Shown one piece after another: positions 1 through 9,365 of a stretch of DNA of 64,000 nt; the stretch's first letter is position 1, and each line of letters starts with the position of its first letter. The DNA is from Saprospiraceae bacterium (lineage in GTDB: Bacteria > Bacteroidota > Bacteroidia > Chitinophagales > Saprospiraceae): positions 62,001-126,000 of the forward strand of contig JADKBO010000015.1 in the NCBI GenBank assembly GCA_016715105.1. Direction: 5' to 3'. Below the pieces are notes generated by a model. It had not been told where the DNA came from, ran no database searches, and was given only the letters and a program-made list of their open reading frames with translations. The translations under genes and the position numbers were made by a program.

Positions 1-2
1 TA

Positions 3-2594
3 CAATATATTCTTGAAAGCAATGAAAAACTTATATTTATTGGGTCGACAAGACCAACAATTTCCTATTATTCACTAGACCTTCAACTTATACAATCTCC
101 ACATACAATTCCTCAATTTAGAGAAATTCCAATATTAATTGGAGATAGAATAATATTTGACAAGTTCTACACTGATGATGGAGGGATCAACATTAAAAGT
201 GTTAAATCAGACTTTATAAATCCAAAATTTATAAATTATAAGGATTCTATTATTGTTGCATTAGATAAAGGTAGAATCTATAAATCACTTGACAAAGCAA
301 GCACATTTTCTATTTGGGAGGAATTTGCACTTGAGAATTTTAATGAAATTTATTCCAGTCCTTCTCTCAATTTAATTGCACTATCCAAATCCAACAAAGT
401 TTATTTAAAAGAAAATTTCACTCAAATAATAAAAGTAATTTCCTTAAAATTTGAGCGACCAAATCCGCAAGAAAAGTTATGAAGGATGGTAAAATAATCT
501 GTTTTGCTTTAATGAAATTAATTCTCAATATTACAGAAAATTATCCTCTGATACCTGGTAAAATATAAATCAACCCATTCTGAAAAATGCACTTTTATAC
601 TCTACGGAAGAAGGATCAATGCTTGCCCACTGCCCTTATGGAATATTTAAATCAAAAGATGGAGGTAATAATTGGGTGAAAAAAAGTCATTTGACCTACG
701 ATTTAGAATACCGCAATATAGAATTGAAATTAAAGATGAAAAAGAATAGAATATATTTGGTAAATTATGAAAAATTATTCGACTCCTAAAGATAACGGTG
801 AAACCTGGGACTCTACAATAATTCAACAACCCTTTAGCAACAATCTGCAGAGACAAGATGGTATTTTTAAATCATACGATTTAGGTTATGATTACTATAT
901 TTATGGTTTGTTCCTATATTCTTCAAATATAAATGTATACGGGGAATTCATAAAAAATGATTTAGACATATTTCCTCAGAACTCCTTTAACTACCATTTC
1001 ACTACAGATTTTTATAACAATATTAGGACATCGTATGATGGTGAGAAACTTTTTATACTTAGTAAAAATCACTATTATAACTCAATTTCAGAATTTTCTG
1101 ATTCTCTGCATTTAATTGTAAAACCACAATATGGAAAAGCTGATACTTTCTTCGTCCCTTACTTAAACAATTACCCTCCATTTTTTGGCTCTTACACAGA
1201 TCATCTTGGTAATTACTATCTATACAATCAGAATGTTCTAATAATGACAAGAGATGAAGGTAAAACATGGATAGATATTTCTCCTACAGATAATAGGGAT
1301 GTTTTGATCAATGATCTATTTGTCAGTGCAGACAACTACATTTATATTGCAACGACTGGATTTGGTATTATGAAATATAAAAGTCAGCTAAAAGAACCGG
1401 CAACACTTTATGTAAATTTGTATGAAGATTTAAACCAAAATTGTGCTCTTGATTCTTCGGATATATTATTAAAGTATCCAATAGACTTAGTTATCAATAA
1501 TAATCAAAAGATAAGCGTAACTAATGGTCAAACCTCAATACTACTAATAGATTCCACATACAAAATTAATCTGGAATCAAATATAGGAGCATATACTTTT
1601 TGCGACAGTACTTTCGAAATTTTTGCCGACGCTAAACAGAATCTTCAATATTTAGATATACCAATCAGAATTAAAAAACTATGTAATGAGCCAACAATTG
1701 AGCTAATAAATTCTAGTTACCCTTATTGTGATCAAACATTGTATAAAATGCGCATTTGTAATTCAGGTATAACCTCCATAGTAGATGAAAAACTAGATAT
1801 ATTATTACCTGTAGGTGATAATTTGATTAGTTCAAGTTTAAATATTATTTCAAAAGAAAAAAACAAAGCAAGTTTAAATATCGGTACAATTAAACCTCAA
1901 GAGTGTTTGACTTTTAACATCTACTTTAATACTGGGTGTGAAAATAATATACCTGAATCAAAATGCATTACTTTATCCTTACAAGATTCCTTATCAAATT
2001 GTACTTACCCTCAAGAAAATACAAGTATTGCTGTTTTCTGCCTAGAAGAGATCGGAAATCCAAACAGGTTATACCAAATTAACTTTTATGAAGATATTAA
2101 TGAAAATTGTACTTTAGACATTGAAGATATTCTAATTCCAAATGATGAGCTAATTCAAAACTTCAAGATTACCTTCAATACATATTTAACGAATATTCCA
2201 GGAAATTCATTTGATCTTTTTACTAAAGAAAATCATAATAATTTAAATTTAAAATATAACATTTTTGATTATAAAGTTTGTCAAGAAAATTTTGATTTTG
2301 AGATCAATCCTCTACCGAACCAAATGAAATCACTTTTCTCGTTCAAAAAGTAAAAGAGGAAGATCGAAAACCCCAAATTTCACCAACTATAGGAAATGGG
2401 AATTTAATTTGGAATTTATGCAAAATCTGATTCAAGCAACTATCACGATTTTAATGATTATGGAGCAGTCAGATTCAGCCAATTGATAATGGGTTATTAC
2501 AAATTATGACATTAGTGAAGAACCAAAAGGTATGTACTATCTAAAGGTGACTTCCGATGACAAATCCTATTTCTTAAAGTATTTAAAACTTTAA
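3..2594 (+). pseudogene. Decayed T9SS-secreted beta-propeller/BNR-like protein, 5' end outside window
   Basis: Coding sequence enters from the left edge in frame 3 and is open to a stop at 481-483. Recognisable protein continues in other frames: a DGGNNW-type BNR repeat near 660-680, then a long open stretch (767-2353) with another BNR motif (DEGKTW) and two repeated segments of the form LYEDLNQNCALD / FYEDINENCTLD. A T9SS type A sorting tail (KGMYYLKVTS...) ends at the taa 2592-2594. Along the way I see an in-frame stop (tgg-taa, 559-561) and frameshifts near 483, 775 and 2353, and two more at 2395-2460. In the last region, adding one T at each of two T runs restores the PTIGNGNFNLEF-like sorting-domain text. 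The number of lesions points to a real pseudogene, though some T-run losses could be assembly error. Function when intact: probably a secreted, surface-attached protein of unknown role. Confidence 0.65.
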
Positions 2595-2648
2595 AAAGAT
2601 CATAAAACGAGCTCTTTATACGTTTAATGTAGTAACAAAAGCTACTCA

Positions 2649-3409
2649 ATGTTTTTTATAAAAACCTTCCAAATGAAAAGCGCTTTCCAAAGATCTCTTG
2701 CATCTAGAAATTTACTCCTACTACTTTTTTTACTTTTACTATTTTCTAGCCCAACCATTGGCCAAACCAAAACCTTCATAGACCAACCATACATCGAAGT
2801 TTTTGGATACGCAGACAGCCTAGTCACTCCAGACGAAATTTACATTTCCATCGTCCTCTCAGAAAAGGATGCAAAAGATAAAATGTCATTGGAGGAATTG
2901 GAAGGGAAAATGATCGCTTCACTGGAAGCATTGAAAATTGATTTGGATAAAAATTTAACAACCAGTGACGTCATCAGTAATTATAAATACTACGTTTTCA
3001 AAGACAAAGAAGTGGTTAAAAGTAAGCAATTTATTTTGATGGTAAGTGATGCTTCCACATGTAGTCAGGTGTTTATTGCGCTCGAAGATTTGGGCATTGG
3101 CAACACCACAATCATCCGATATGACCATTCTCAAAAGAACAAATCAAAAACACTTTAAGAGGGCTGGCTGTAGCCAACGCACAGGTCAAGGCCATTGAAT
3201 TGACTAAACCTATCCAACAAAGTATCGGACAGGCGATTCACATCACGGAAGTCAAACATGGTGGCGGAGAGGATATCGTTGGATATTCAGCAGGCATTAG
3301 AATCAGAGGTGTTTCTTCCATGCCACAATCCAAGTACTTGTACTCCAAAGTAGACTTTGAAAAAATGAAGATCGAAGCCAATGTTGAGGTAAAATTCATC
3401 CTTAAATAA
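2649..3409 (+). CDS. SIMPL-domain (DUF541) secreted protein, frameshifted
   Basis: The N-terminus has a hydrophobic signal peptide (LLLLLFLLLLFSSPTIGQ). It is followed by YIEVFGYADSLVTPDEIYISI, the usual opening of SIMPL/DUF541 proteins, which are periplasmic or secreted and poorly understood. The reading frame breaks near 3132-3140. Adding one A to the run in caaaagaac rejoins it as SQKEQIKNTLRGLAVANAQ. The second half contains the family's AIHITEV and IRIRGVSSMPQS-like region and a C-terminal beta strand ending VEVKFILK. The start could be 2649 or the ATG at 2673. Family assignment is fairly secure; the function is not known. Confidence 0.75.
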
Positions 3410-3441
3410 TGAAAATAAAAATCATTCATTTTTAAAAAGCC

Positions 3442-3783
3442 ATGACCAACGACCAAAAACTGATTGCCGTCAAGGTGCTACACACGCTCATTTGGGTCTT
3501 TTTCAATTTCGTACTTGGATACATCATTTATGCTATTATTCAAAACAAAATTGACGGCTATTTATGGATCGCCATTGGTCTGATCATCGTGGAAGCCTTG
3601 ATTCTTTTCCGTTTTAATTACGTTTGTCCGCTCACCATTGTTGCTCGTAGGTATTCTGATTCTCAAAAGGATAACTTTGACATCTATTTGCCCAATTGGT
3701 TGGCCAAAAACAATAAATTAATTTATACGATCATATTTGGTTTCTCAATATTGGGACTAGTTTTCAGAGCTTTTACATCATAA
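3442..3783 (+). CDS. Small membrane protein, unknown
   Basis: 113 residues with three predicted transmembrane segments (about residues 10-32, 40-57 and 94-110). A cytoplasmic or periplasmic loop carries FNYVCPLTIVARRYSD and DIYLPNWLAKNN. It lies 32 bases after the SIMPL gene and may be co-transcribed with it. The CPLT motif after a membrane segment resembles small uncharacterised membrane protein families, but I cannot name one with confidence. No catalytic residues are evident. Confidence 0.7.
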   Translation: MTNDQKLIAVKVLHTLIWVFFNFVLGYIIYAIIQNKIDGYLWIAIGLIIVEALILFRFNYVCPLTIVARRYSDSQKDNFDIYLPNWLAKNNKLIYTIIFGFSILGLVFRAFTS

Positions 3784-3788
3784 CTTCA

Positions 3789-4060
3789 ATGGAGATCAAT
3801 GTCCTGCGGACGCAATACCTGCGGTACAATTCCCTGCGGGAGCAATGCCTGCGGCGCAATGGAGTTCAATGGGAGTTCAATGTCCTAAGGAAGCAATGTC
3901 TGCAGCCTGTCCCTGCTTTTGCAAGGGGACGCAATGGGCAATTGGCAATTGGCTTCGCCAGCAATGGGCAATGTCCTGCGGGAGCAATGATGAAATTTAA
4001 AAAAAAAACTGACAGCTGAAAACTGACAGCTGAAAGCTCATTGCTCGTGGCTCGTGGCAA
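3789..4060 (+). repeat. Degenerate short-word repeat patch
   Basis: Non-coding stretch built from irregular copies of words such as GCAATG, CCTGCGG and GGGCAATTGGCA, ending in two copies of GACAGCTGAAAACT-like words and GCTCGTGGCTCGTGGC. It is more GC-rich than its surroundings. The copies vary in spacing, so this is not a CRISPR. Related words recur at 30.07-30.26 kb. Confidence 0.7.
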
Positions 4061-4176
4061 AATATTATACATTTAAGGCAGAAAATTTTCTGCCTACACA
4101 TTTCACAATTTAAAAACCTCCACCTTTTATTTAAAACATTTAACCTTTATATTGCAAACAAATTGATTAACTTTTT

Positions 4177-4748
4177 ATGACTGGAGAATTGCTTCTTGCC
4201 AATTTTAGAAAACACATCGCCATCACTGATGCTGAATTTGACATGGTATTGAAAAAATTAATCCCAAAAAAATCAAAAGAAAGCAGTTTTTCTTACATGA
4301 AGATCAAGTTGCTAAGGATGTTGCATTTGTCATTTCTGGTTGTCTGAGATCCTATTCCATTGATGAAAATGGATTTGAACACATCTTACAATTTGCTCCA
4401 TCTGAATGGTGGATGACAGATATGTATAGTTTTGTCTCACAGCAACCTGGAAACCTCAATATTGATGCTTTAGAAGGCACCGAAGTACTTTTGCTTTCCC
4501 GAAAAAATCAACTGGAATTATTTGATCATTGCCCGCCTTTGGAGCGGTATTTCAGAATCCTCACGGAAAAATCACTCGTAAGTACCAGGCAGCGTCTCAT
4601 CAATAACCTCAGTCTTACTGCCTTACAACGTTATCAAAATTTTTGCACCATCTACCCTACCCTCATTCATACTTTGGCTCAAAAACAAATTGCTGCTTTT
4701 ATTGGGGTGACGCCTCAGTTTCTGAGTAAATTGAAAAATGAAAGGTAG
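4177..4748 (+). CDS. Crp/Fnr-family transcription regulator, frameshifted
   Basis: Begins MTGELLLANFRKHIAITDAEF, a typical start of Bacteroidota cyclic-nucleotide-binding-domain regulators. It continues through FVISGCLRSYSIDENGFEHILQFAPSEWW to an HTH-like end QIAAFIGVTPQFLSKLKNE. The frame is lost at the A run 4266-4272 (cccaaaaaaatc); one extra A restores LIPKKIKRKQFFLHEDQ. The whole protein would be about 190 residues, normal for the family. Such regulators often sense redox or general stress, but no ligand can be read from the sequence. Confidence 0.8.
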
Positions 4749-4790
4749 AACGGAAACCGGAGACGGGAAACCGGAAACGGGAGACTGGTT
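4749..4790 (+). repeat. CGGAAACCGGAGACGGGA-type low-complexity repeat
   Basis: Immediately after the regulator stop lie several near-copies of CGGAAACCGG / GACGGGA. The same word family occurs after the pirin gene at 6832-6905. Confidence 0.6.
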
Positions 4791-4865
4791 CTCCATCTTT
4801 TTCTAGAAATTCTGTAGGTTTTTTAAAATATTTTGCACATAAGCATGTTTGGTATTTTACACCTT

Positions 4866-5051
4866 CTAAAGCTTTGTGTTTTCGTTATTTAATGCCATTT
4901 CTATTTCCCTCTCTAAATCACGATCTTTAAAATAGGTACGGACTCTGTCAAATTTCTCTTTAAATATAATCTTGTCACCATATTTTTTTGTGATTTCAGC
5001 ACTAACTTTAACATTGGAATGTTTTAAATTATCTGCATTTTGTTGTTTCAT
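4866..5051 (-). CDS. Small conserved hypothetical protein (61 aa)
   Basis: 61 residues, rich in charged residues (KKYGDKIIFKEKFDRVRTYFKDRDLEREIEMAL), with no signal peptide or membrane segment. Its start overlaps the stop of the upstream 147-residue gene by four bases (ATGA-type), so the two are translationally coupled. Coupling of two small cytosolic proteins is compatible with a toxin-antitoxin or effector-chaperone pair, but nothing in the sequence proves it. Confidence 0.6.
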   Translation of the reverse strand: MKQQNADNLKHSNVKVSAEITKKYGDKIIFKEKFDRVRTYFKDRDLEREIEMALNNENTKL

Positions 5052-5491
5052 CCTATTTTTTTTCTAATTAAGAAAAATTTATAATTCACTCCTTTCTTAA
5101 AACGCTCAGTTTTTCCATTGAGTTCCCCAAATAAAGTAAATTCAGTTTCAATAAGTTCTAGGAATATGGTTAAATACTTTCTATATAGTCTTGTTCTTGA
5201 AAGTGTACTTCCCTCAGCAATAACTATAGTGCCTTCATGATGTTTAAAAAATATATAAAGTGTCGAAGCCACAGTTGACAGAACCTTTTCTGTATCGTGG
5301 TTATTCGTTATTACAAAGTCGTCAAAATCTTTCGTACCATCAATACTATCACCAAAAGCTAAATTGTAAAACTTACCACCAATAGGTTGATATTCTACTA
5401 TCTTCAATATTTTTCCTTTTGGTCCATCACTATAGAACTCAAATATCAAATTATTTTGATCTGTTTCTAAGTTATATTTGTCTTTACTCAT
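5048..5491 (-). CDS. DUF6934-like hypothetical protein
   Basis: 147 residues. The features FEFYSDGPKGKILKIVEYQ, YNLAFGD, NNHDTEKVLSTVA, the predicted strand IFFKHHEGTIVIAEGST and SRTRLYRKYL match my memory of the DUF6934 family, which is common in Bacteroidota and uncharacterised. It is soluble, with no signal peptide. It overlaps the 61-residue gene by four bases and follows a 29-residue ORF by five bases. Family name is from recall and should be confirmed by an HMM search. Confidence 0.7.
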   Translation of the reverse strand: MSKDKYNLETDQNNLIFEFYSDGPKGKILKIVEYQPIGGKFYNLAFGDSIDGTKDFDDFVITNNHDTEKVLSTVASTLYIFFKHHEGTIVIAEGSTLSRTRLYRKYLTIFLELIETEFTLFGELNGKTERFKKGVNYKFFLIRKKIG

Positions 5492-5496
5492 TTACT

Positions 5497-5586
5497 TCAG
5501 TTAGACCTTTTCTTACTTAATGCCCACCTCACCTTCTTCCAATTGGTGAAAACCGCAGTAAATAATACTTCAAGAATAATCTCCAT
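5497..5586 (-). CDS. Possible 29-residue small protein
   Basis: ATG at 5586 to tga at 5497-5499 encodes MEIILEVLFTAVFTNWKKVR followed by WALSKKRSN. That is a hydrophobic half and then a basic half, the look of a small membrane-associated peptide. It sits 15 bases after the glycine-zipper gene and 5 bases before the DUF6934-like gene, within a tight minus-strand series. It is short, so chance is possible. Confidence 0.35.
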   Translation of the reverse strand: MEIILEVLFTAVFTNWKKVRWALSKKRSN

Positions 5587-5601
5587 TTTTTATTTATTTA
5601 A

Positions 5602-5808
5602 TTATTTTCTATTTACCATGTCAAAAATGGCTCCGATTGCAACACCAAAACAAATACCCAATGCTATTCCTTTAGCCATATTTCCTGACTTACTACCATA
5701 AATTGCACCAAATAACACTCCAAGGGCTATGCCAATGCCAATGCCATTTCCATTATATTTCTTTTTACTTTCGACCACCTTCAATATATATTTTGTTTTT
5801 TCATGCAT
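5602..5808 (-). CDS. Glycine-zipper membrane protein
   Basis: 68 residues with two hydrophobic stretches made of glycine-spaced repeats (GNGIGIGIALGVLFGAIYG and GIALGICFGVAIGAIF), the pattern of glycine-zipper membrane proteins. The N-terminus is a short charged helix (KTKYILKVVESKKKY). It is the first gene of the apparent minus-strand small-protein cluster that continues to 4866. Role unknown. Confidence 0.6.
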   Translation of the reverse strand: MHEKTKYILKVVESKKKYNGNGIGIGIALGVLFGAIYGSKSGNMAKGIALGICFGVAIGAIFDMVNRK

Positions 5809-6115
5809 TAGATTTGAGACTTCAGCAGCAATTAATTAGCAATCCCAAATCCTCTAAACAAATATCGGATATTGGACTCACACTTCCAACATGAAACTGA
5901 AATTTCACTCCTTTCCTTTTCATCTTGATATAATAAAGTTAATCTACATTAACCCATTTTAGTAATCTAGTAGATTGCTTTCAACTGTACAAATAGCCCA
6001 TCTTTGCATTGTTATCAGCTTTCAGTGGTCAGCGATCAGTTTTTAGCTATCGGTGAGAATTTACAGGATTACAATTTAAACGCATAAACGATTAAACAAA
6101 TAAACAAAGAACATC
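5809..6115. other. Intergenic region with pirin promoter
   Basis: Divergent gap between the small-protein cluster and pirin. It holds a candidate promoter (5975-6006), a short TCAGCTTTCAGTGGTCAGCG repeat patch near 6018-6050, and the phrase AAACGCATAAACGATTAAAC near 6077-6098 that recurs at 43.48 kb. No gene is seen. Confidence 0.5.
5975..6006 (+). promoter_or_regulatory. Candidate Bacteroidota promoter for pirin
   Basis: TTG at 5975-5977, a 21-base spacer, then CATCTTTG at 5999-6006, one mismatch from the TAnnTTTG -7 element. It would start transcription about 100 bases before the pirin ATG. Confidence 0.4.
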
Positions 6116-6831
6116 ATGACAAATACAGTTTTGCACAAATCAGAAACCAGAGGACACGCCAATCACGGTTGGTTAGACAGTCATCACACATTTAGCTTTG
6201 CCAATTACTACAATCCGGAGCGCATGCACTTTGGCGTTTTGAGGGTACTCAATGACGACATTGTAGCGGAGGCCAGAGGTTTTGGTACGCACCCACACGA
6301 CAATATGGAAATCATCAGCATTCCATTGGAAGGGGATTTGGAGCACAAAGACAGTATGGGAAATACGACTGTGATCAAAGAAGGAGATATACAGGTGATG
6401 AGCGCAGGCACTGGAATTTACCACAGCGAATACAATAAAAACAAAGATCAAGCGGTCAAGTTTTTGCAGATCTGGGTGTTCCCAAACAAGAAAAATGTCA
6501 CTCCAAGATATGATCAAATCACTTTGAATGTGAAGGACAGACACAATAAACTTCAGCAAATTTTATCACCAAATGCAGATGATCAAGGTGTTTGGATTTA
6601 CCAAGATGCTTGGTTTCACATGGGAAATTTTGATAAAGGTGTGACAGCAACATACGATGTAAAAAGAAAGGAAATGGAGTTTACGCCTTTGTTCTAAAGG
6701 GATCTTTCAACATTGCAGGCTTTGAAGTCAACCAAAGAGATGGTTTTGGAATCTGGGATACTGATCAATTTGAACTTGAAGCCACAACCGAAGACGCACA
6801 AATTTTGTTGATGGATGTACCGATGGGTTAA
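6116..6831 (+). CDS. Pirin family protein, frameshifted
   Basis: A cupin-fold pirin, a non-haem metal protein; some relatives have quercetinase activity. The metal-site region is visible: FGTHPHDNMEIISIPLEG gives two His and then Glu region, and IYHSEYN follows. The start is MTNTVLHKSETRGHANHGWL, the standard pirin opening. The frame breaks at 6666-6672 (aagaaagga). One more A gives RKGNGVYAFVLKGSFNIAGFEV and runs to the stop at 6829-6831, completing the usual 230-240 residues. The next gene is a flavin reductase, a common neighbour of pirins in Bacteroidota. Confidence 0.85.
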
Positions 6832-6912
6832 CGGAAATCGGAGGTCGGAGGTCGGAGGTCGGAAATCGGAAATAGGAAATAGGAGACCGGAAACCGAAAC
6901 TGGTAAATGGAG
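6832..6912 (+). repeat. CGGAGGT/CGGAAAT low-complexity repeat
   Basis: Runs of GGAGGTCGGAGGTCGG followed by GGAAATCGGAAATAGG and GGAGACCGGAAACCG fill the gap between pirin and the reductase. This is the same word family as 4749-4790. Confidence 0.7.
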
Positions 6913-6937
6913 AAGGTGATAGAATTAAATTAAAAAA

Positions 6938-7489
6938 ATGAAAATGAAAATAATTGCAATTGGGGCATCGTATAGTAAAACGTCGATCAATCGGGTTTTT
7001 GCAAAATATGTGGCAGAGCAAATTGAGGATGCACAAACGGAGGTTATGGATTTGAATATTTATGATTTGCCTTTGTATACCACTGAGAAGGAAAAGGAAA
7101 TTGGCATTCCTCAGTCAGCGAGAGATTTTGTAATTAAATTGGATGAAGCAGATTTATTGGTGATTTCACTAGCAGAACACAATGGGACTTATACAACAGC
7201 TTTCAAAAATTTGTTTGATTGGTCAACTAGAGTAAAGCTCCAGATATTTGAAAATAAGCCCATGATTTTATTGTCGACTGCTCCAGGACCTCGTGGGGGT
7301 TTGGGTGTATTGGAAGCTGCAAAGGTGCGTTTCCCTATACATGGTGCAAAGATCGTTGGTGCATTTAGTTTGCCAAAATTCAATGAAAATTTTGACGAAA
7401 CTTTGGGCGTTCAAGATCCAATTTTGAGAGACCAATTGTTTGAATTAATTCACAAAACTTCAATTGAAATCAATGAATTCGCGGACTAA
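6938..7489 (+). CDS. NADPH-dependent FMN reductase-like flavodoxin-fold protein
   Basis: 183 residues. It opens with a flavodoxin-like beta-alpha unit MKIIAIGASYSKTSINRVFA, whose SxxSxxR-like FMN phosphate loop is slightly altered (SYSKTSINR). Further on are SLAEHNGTYTTAFKNLFDW, matching the PEYNGSxxxxLKNxxDW motif of the family, and STAPGPRGG. Predicted role is FMN-bound quinone or azo-type reduction in the cytosol. ATG at 6938 or 6944 could be used. It lies downstream of pirin and overlaps the next gene by 17 bases, suggesting an operon. Confidence 0.85.
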   Translation: MKMKIIAIGASYSKTSINRVFAKYVAEQIEDAQTEVMDLNIYDLPLYTTEKEKEIGIPQSARDFVIKLDEADLLVISLAEHNGTYTTAFKNLFDWSTRVKLQIFENKPMILLSTAPGPRGGLGVLEAAKVRFPIHGAKIVGAFSLPKFNENFDETLGVQDPILRDQLFELIHKTSIEINEFAD

Positions 7490-7808
7490 TATTTTGGTAC
7501 TCAATAGGAATGAGAGCATTCTGGAGGTAATCCTACGTTTGATTAATAATCACGAAAATTGGTACGGAGTAGGACAAAGTGAGCTGGATAATCTGGCTCA
7601 CTTGATGAACAAGGGTCATTTTGAACTGGTGCTGATAGGTTCAGGTTTTTCGCCAGCAGAAGAACAAGAAATTGTCAAAACTAGCAACGAATTAAACCCT
7701 GGTATTAAGATCGTGCATCACTGGGGCGGCGGCAGTGGTTTGCTTACTAATGAAATCCTAGCGGCTTTGGAAGGTGTGAAAGGTGGAAATTATGAGATTT
7801 CGTATTGA
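7473..7808 (+). CDS. Receiver-like domain protein without phospho-acceptor
   Basis: 111 residues from the ATG at 7473, which overlaps the reductase end. Fold clues: TNILVLNRNESILEVILRLI (strand-helix), FELVLIGSGFSPAEEQEIVK (second strand and loop), GIKIVHHWGGGSGLL (later strand). This is the layout of a response-regulator receiver. The loop that should carry the Asp reads LVLIGSGF, so phosphorylation is unlikely. It may be a pseudo-receiver partner of the flavin reductase. Assignment rests on pattern only. Confidence 0.6.
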   Translation: MNSRTNILVLNRNESILEVILRLINNHENWYGVGQSELDNLAHLMNKGHFELVLIGSGFSPAEEQEIVKTSNELNPGIKIVHHWGGGSGLLTNEILAALEGVKGGNYEISY

Positions 7809-7829
7809 TGCCTTATAACCTTTCAAAAA

Positions 7830-8687
7830 TCAAAAGTACTTCCTCAAAATCCGGATAACAGCAGGCTTGTAAGCATTTCCAAACAAATTCAGATGTACAA
7901 GTAAATAATACAATTGATATAACTCTACTCGTTCGTCTTCACCCGCTTCCTTTGGCCAAATTTCATAATAAGCCTGATAAAAAGCATCTCCAAATCCCCC
8001 AAACAGTCTGGTCATAGCTAAATCAACCTCCCGATGTCCAAAATAAATGGCTGGATCAATAAAATATGGTTGTCCATTATTAGAAATTAAATAGTTTCCA
8101 CTCCATAAATCACCATGAAGCAAAGCCGGCTTGCAATAACCCTTCCTCTGCTCAAGGCCCATCATCAATTGGTCAGTTGTTGGAATTTCCTTATTATCTA
8201 ATAAGCCCAATTGCCTTCCCAAAAACAATTGAGGCTCCAGTCTATTTTGTACATAAAATGGTATCCATTGATGATGAGGTTCATTGTTTTGTGTCAAACT
8301 GCCAATAAAATTATTTGATTTAAATCCAAAATGGGAATGAGTTATGCCGTGAAGTTCGGCTAAGTGAACACCCAACTGATAAAAATCCAGTGAATTTGCC
8401 AATTTTGGTAAAACATATTCCAATAGTAAAAAGGCTTGACTTTCAAATTGATCAACCAATAAAACACTGGGAACGCCTACTTTTAAGGCCTGAGAGATCG
8501 TCTCCAAACCCAATGCCTCTTCCCTAAACATGTCTAAACTATTAGCGTTGCTGTTGATTTTAAGAAACAGATCTGCTGATTGCGTCTTCAGCTTATATGC
8601 TGCAGAAATATCTCCTCCAGAAACAGGTATCCATTCTGTAACTTTGGTATTAATTTTTGCTGAAATGTATGAAATAAGCTGCTTCAC
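7830..8687 (-). CDS. Fructosamine kinase family protein
   Basis: 285 residues. The catalytic loop HGDLWSGNYLISNNGQPYFI and the following DPA (with FGHREVDLAM) are the signature of fructosamine-3-kinase/ketosamine-kinase proteins, a protein-kinase-like fold that phosphorylates glycated amines. The N-terminus has GGDISAAYKLKT, the glycine-rich ATP region, and LFLKIN holds the ATP-binding Lys. Size is normal for the family. In bacteria the role is repair of glycated proteins or small amines. It is a single gene, convergent with the receiver-like gene. Confidence 0.88.
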   Translation of the reverse strand: MKQLISYISAKINTKVTEWIPVSGGDISAAYKLKTQSADLFLKINSNANSLDMFREEALGLETISQALKVGVPSVLLVDQFESQAFLLLEYVLPKLANSLDFYQLGVHLAELHGITHSHFGFKSNNFIGSLTQNNEPHHQWIPFYVQNRLEPQLFLGRQLGLLDNKEIPTTDQLMMGLEQRKGYCKPALLHGDLWSGNYLISNNGQPYFIDPAIYFGHREVDLAMTRLFGGFGDAFYQAYYEIWPKEAGEDERVELYQLYYLLVHLNLFGNAYKPAVIRILRKYF

Positions 8688-8814
8688 CTATTATATTTAT
8701 TTCAATATATGTTAAAATTATCTTTCAACTTATAATTTTTGAGAGAATAATGAATACCTAGACACCCAAGCAGCAAAATTTAGAGTTCTGTTTTATGGAG
8801 CTTATCTCTTCAGT

Positions 8815-9365
8815 ATGAATGAAAAACTACTTATTGATGAATGCCTTCTAAATTTAAAGGCTGCTCAAAGGAAACTCTTTGACAGCTACTACGACTTCGT
8901 TTTCAAAAAAGTGTACAGTTATTTGTCAAATGCACATGATACAGAGGATATTGTTTTACAAGTTTTCAATAAGATATTTCAAAATCTACCTGCATTTGAA
9001 TGGAGAGGTGAAGGGTCTTTAAAAAGTGGATATCAACGATAGCCATTAATCAAAGTCTATCTTTCCTTAAGCAGAGAAAACCTATTGTACATTTCAGCGA
9101 TTCCACAGAAATGGAGGACTTAGTATCAGAAGAAAATGTCTCAGAGTTTGATGATATTTCAGCAGATCAAATCATGGTCATCATTGAAAAAATGCCATCA
9201 GGATATAAAACAATTTTTCTTATGAATGTTGTTGACGAATACACTCATTCAGAAATTGCCGAAATCCTGAACATCAGCAGAAATACGTCAAAATCGCAAT
9301 TACTTAAGGCAAAAAAATACATTTTAAATGAATTAAATAAAATGAAATCATGCAAAATAAATTGA
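8815..9365 (+). CDS. ECF RNA polymerase sigma factor, frameshifted
   Basis: Region 2 is visible as AAQRKLFDSYYDFVFKKVYSY...DTEDIVLQVFNKIFQNL. Region 4 is visible as MPSGYKTIFLMNVVDEYTHSEIAEILNISRNTSKSQLLKAKKYI. The frame is broken at about 9021-9026 (tttaaaaagtgg); one additional A restores GSLKKWISTIAINQSLSFLK. The joined protein of about 183 residues is typical for ECF factors. It overlaps the next gene by 16 bases. The two downstream genes are a membrane protein and a secreted protein, the usual anti-sigma/target layout. Confidence 0.85.

Noticed and set aside
3789..4019. 76-residue ORF with repeated LRxQCL words
   Set aside because: It is a translation of the short-word repeats; composition and repeat origin argue against a gene.
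3789..4060. CRISPR-like array
   Set aside because: Word spacing and sequence are irregular, there are no uniform spacers and no cas genes in the window.
6728..7036. Minus-strand ORF through the CGGAGGT repeats
   Set aside because: Antisense to the flavin reductase and the repeat patch; proline/arginine periodicity comes from the repeats.
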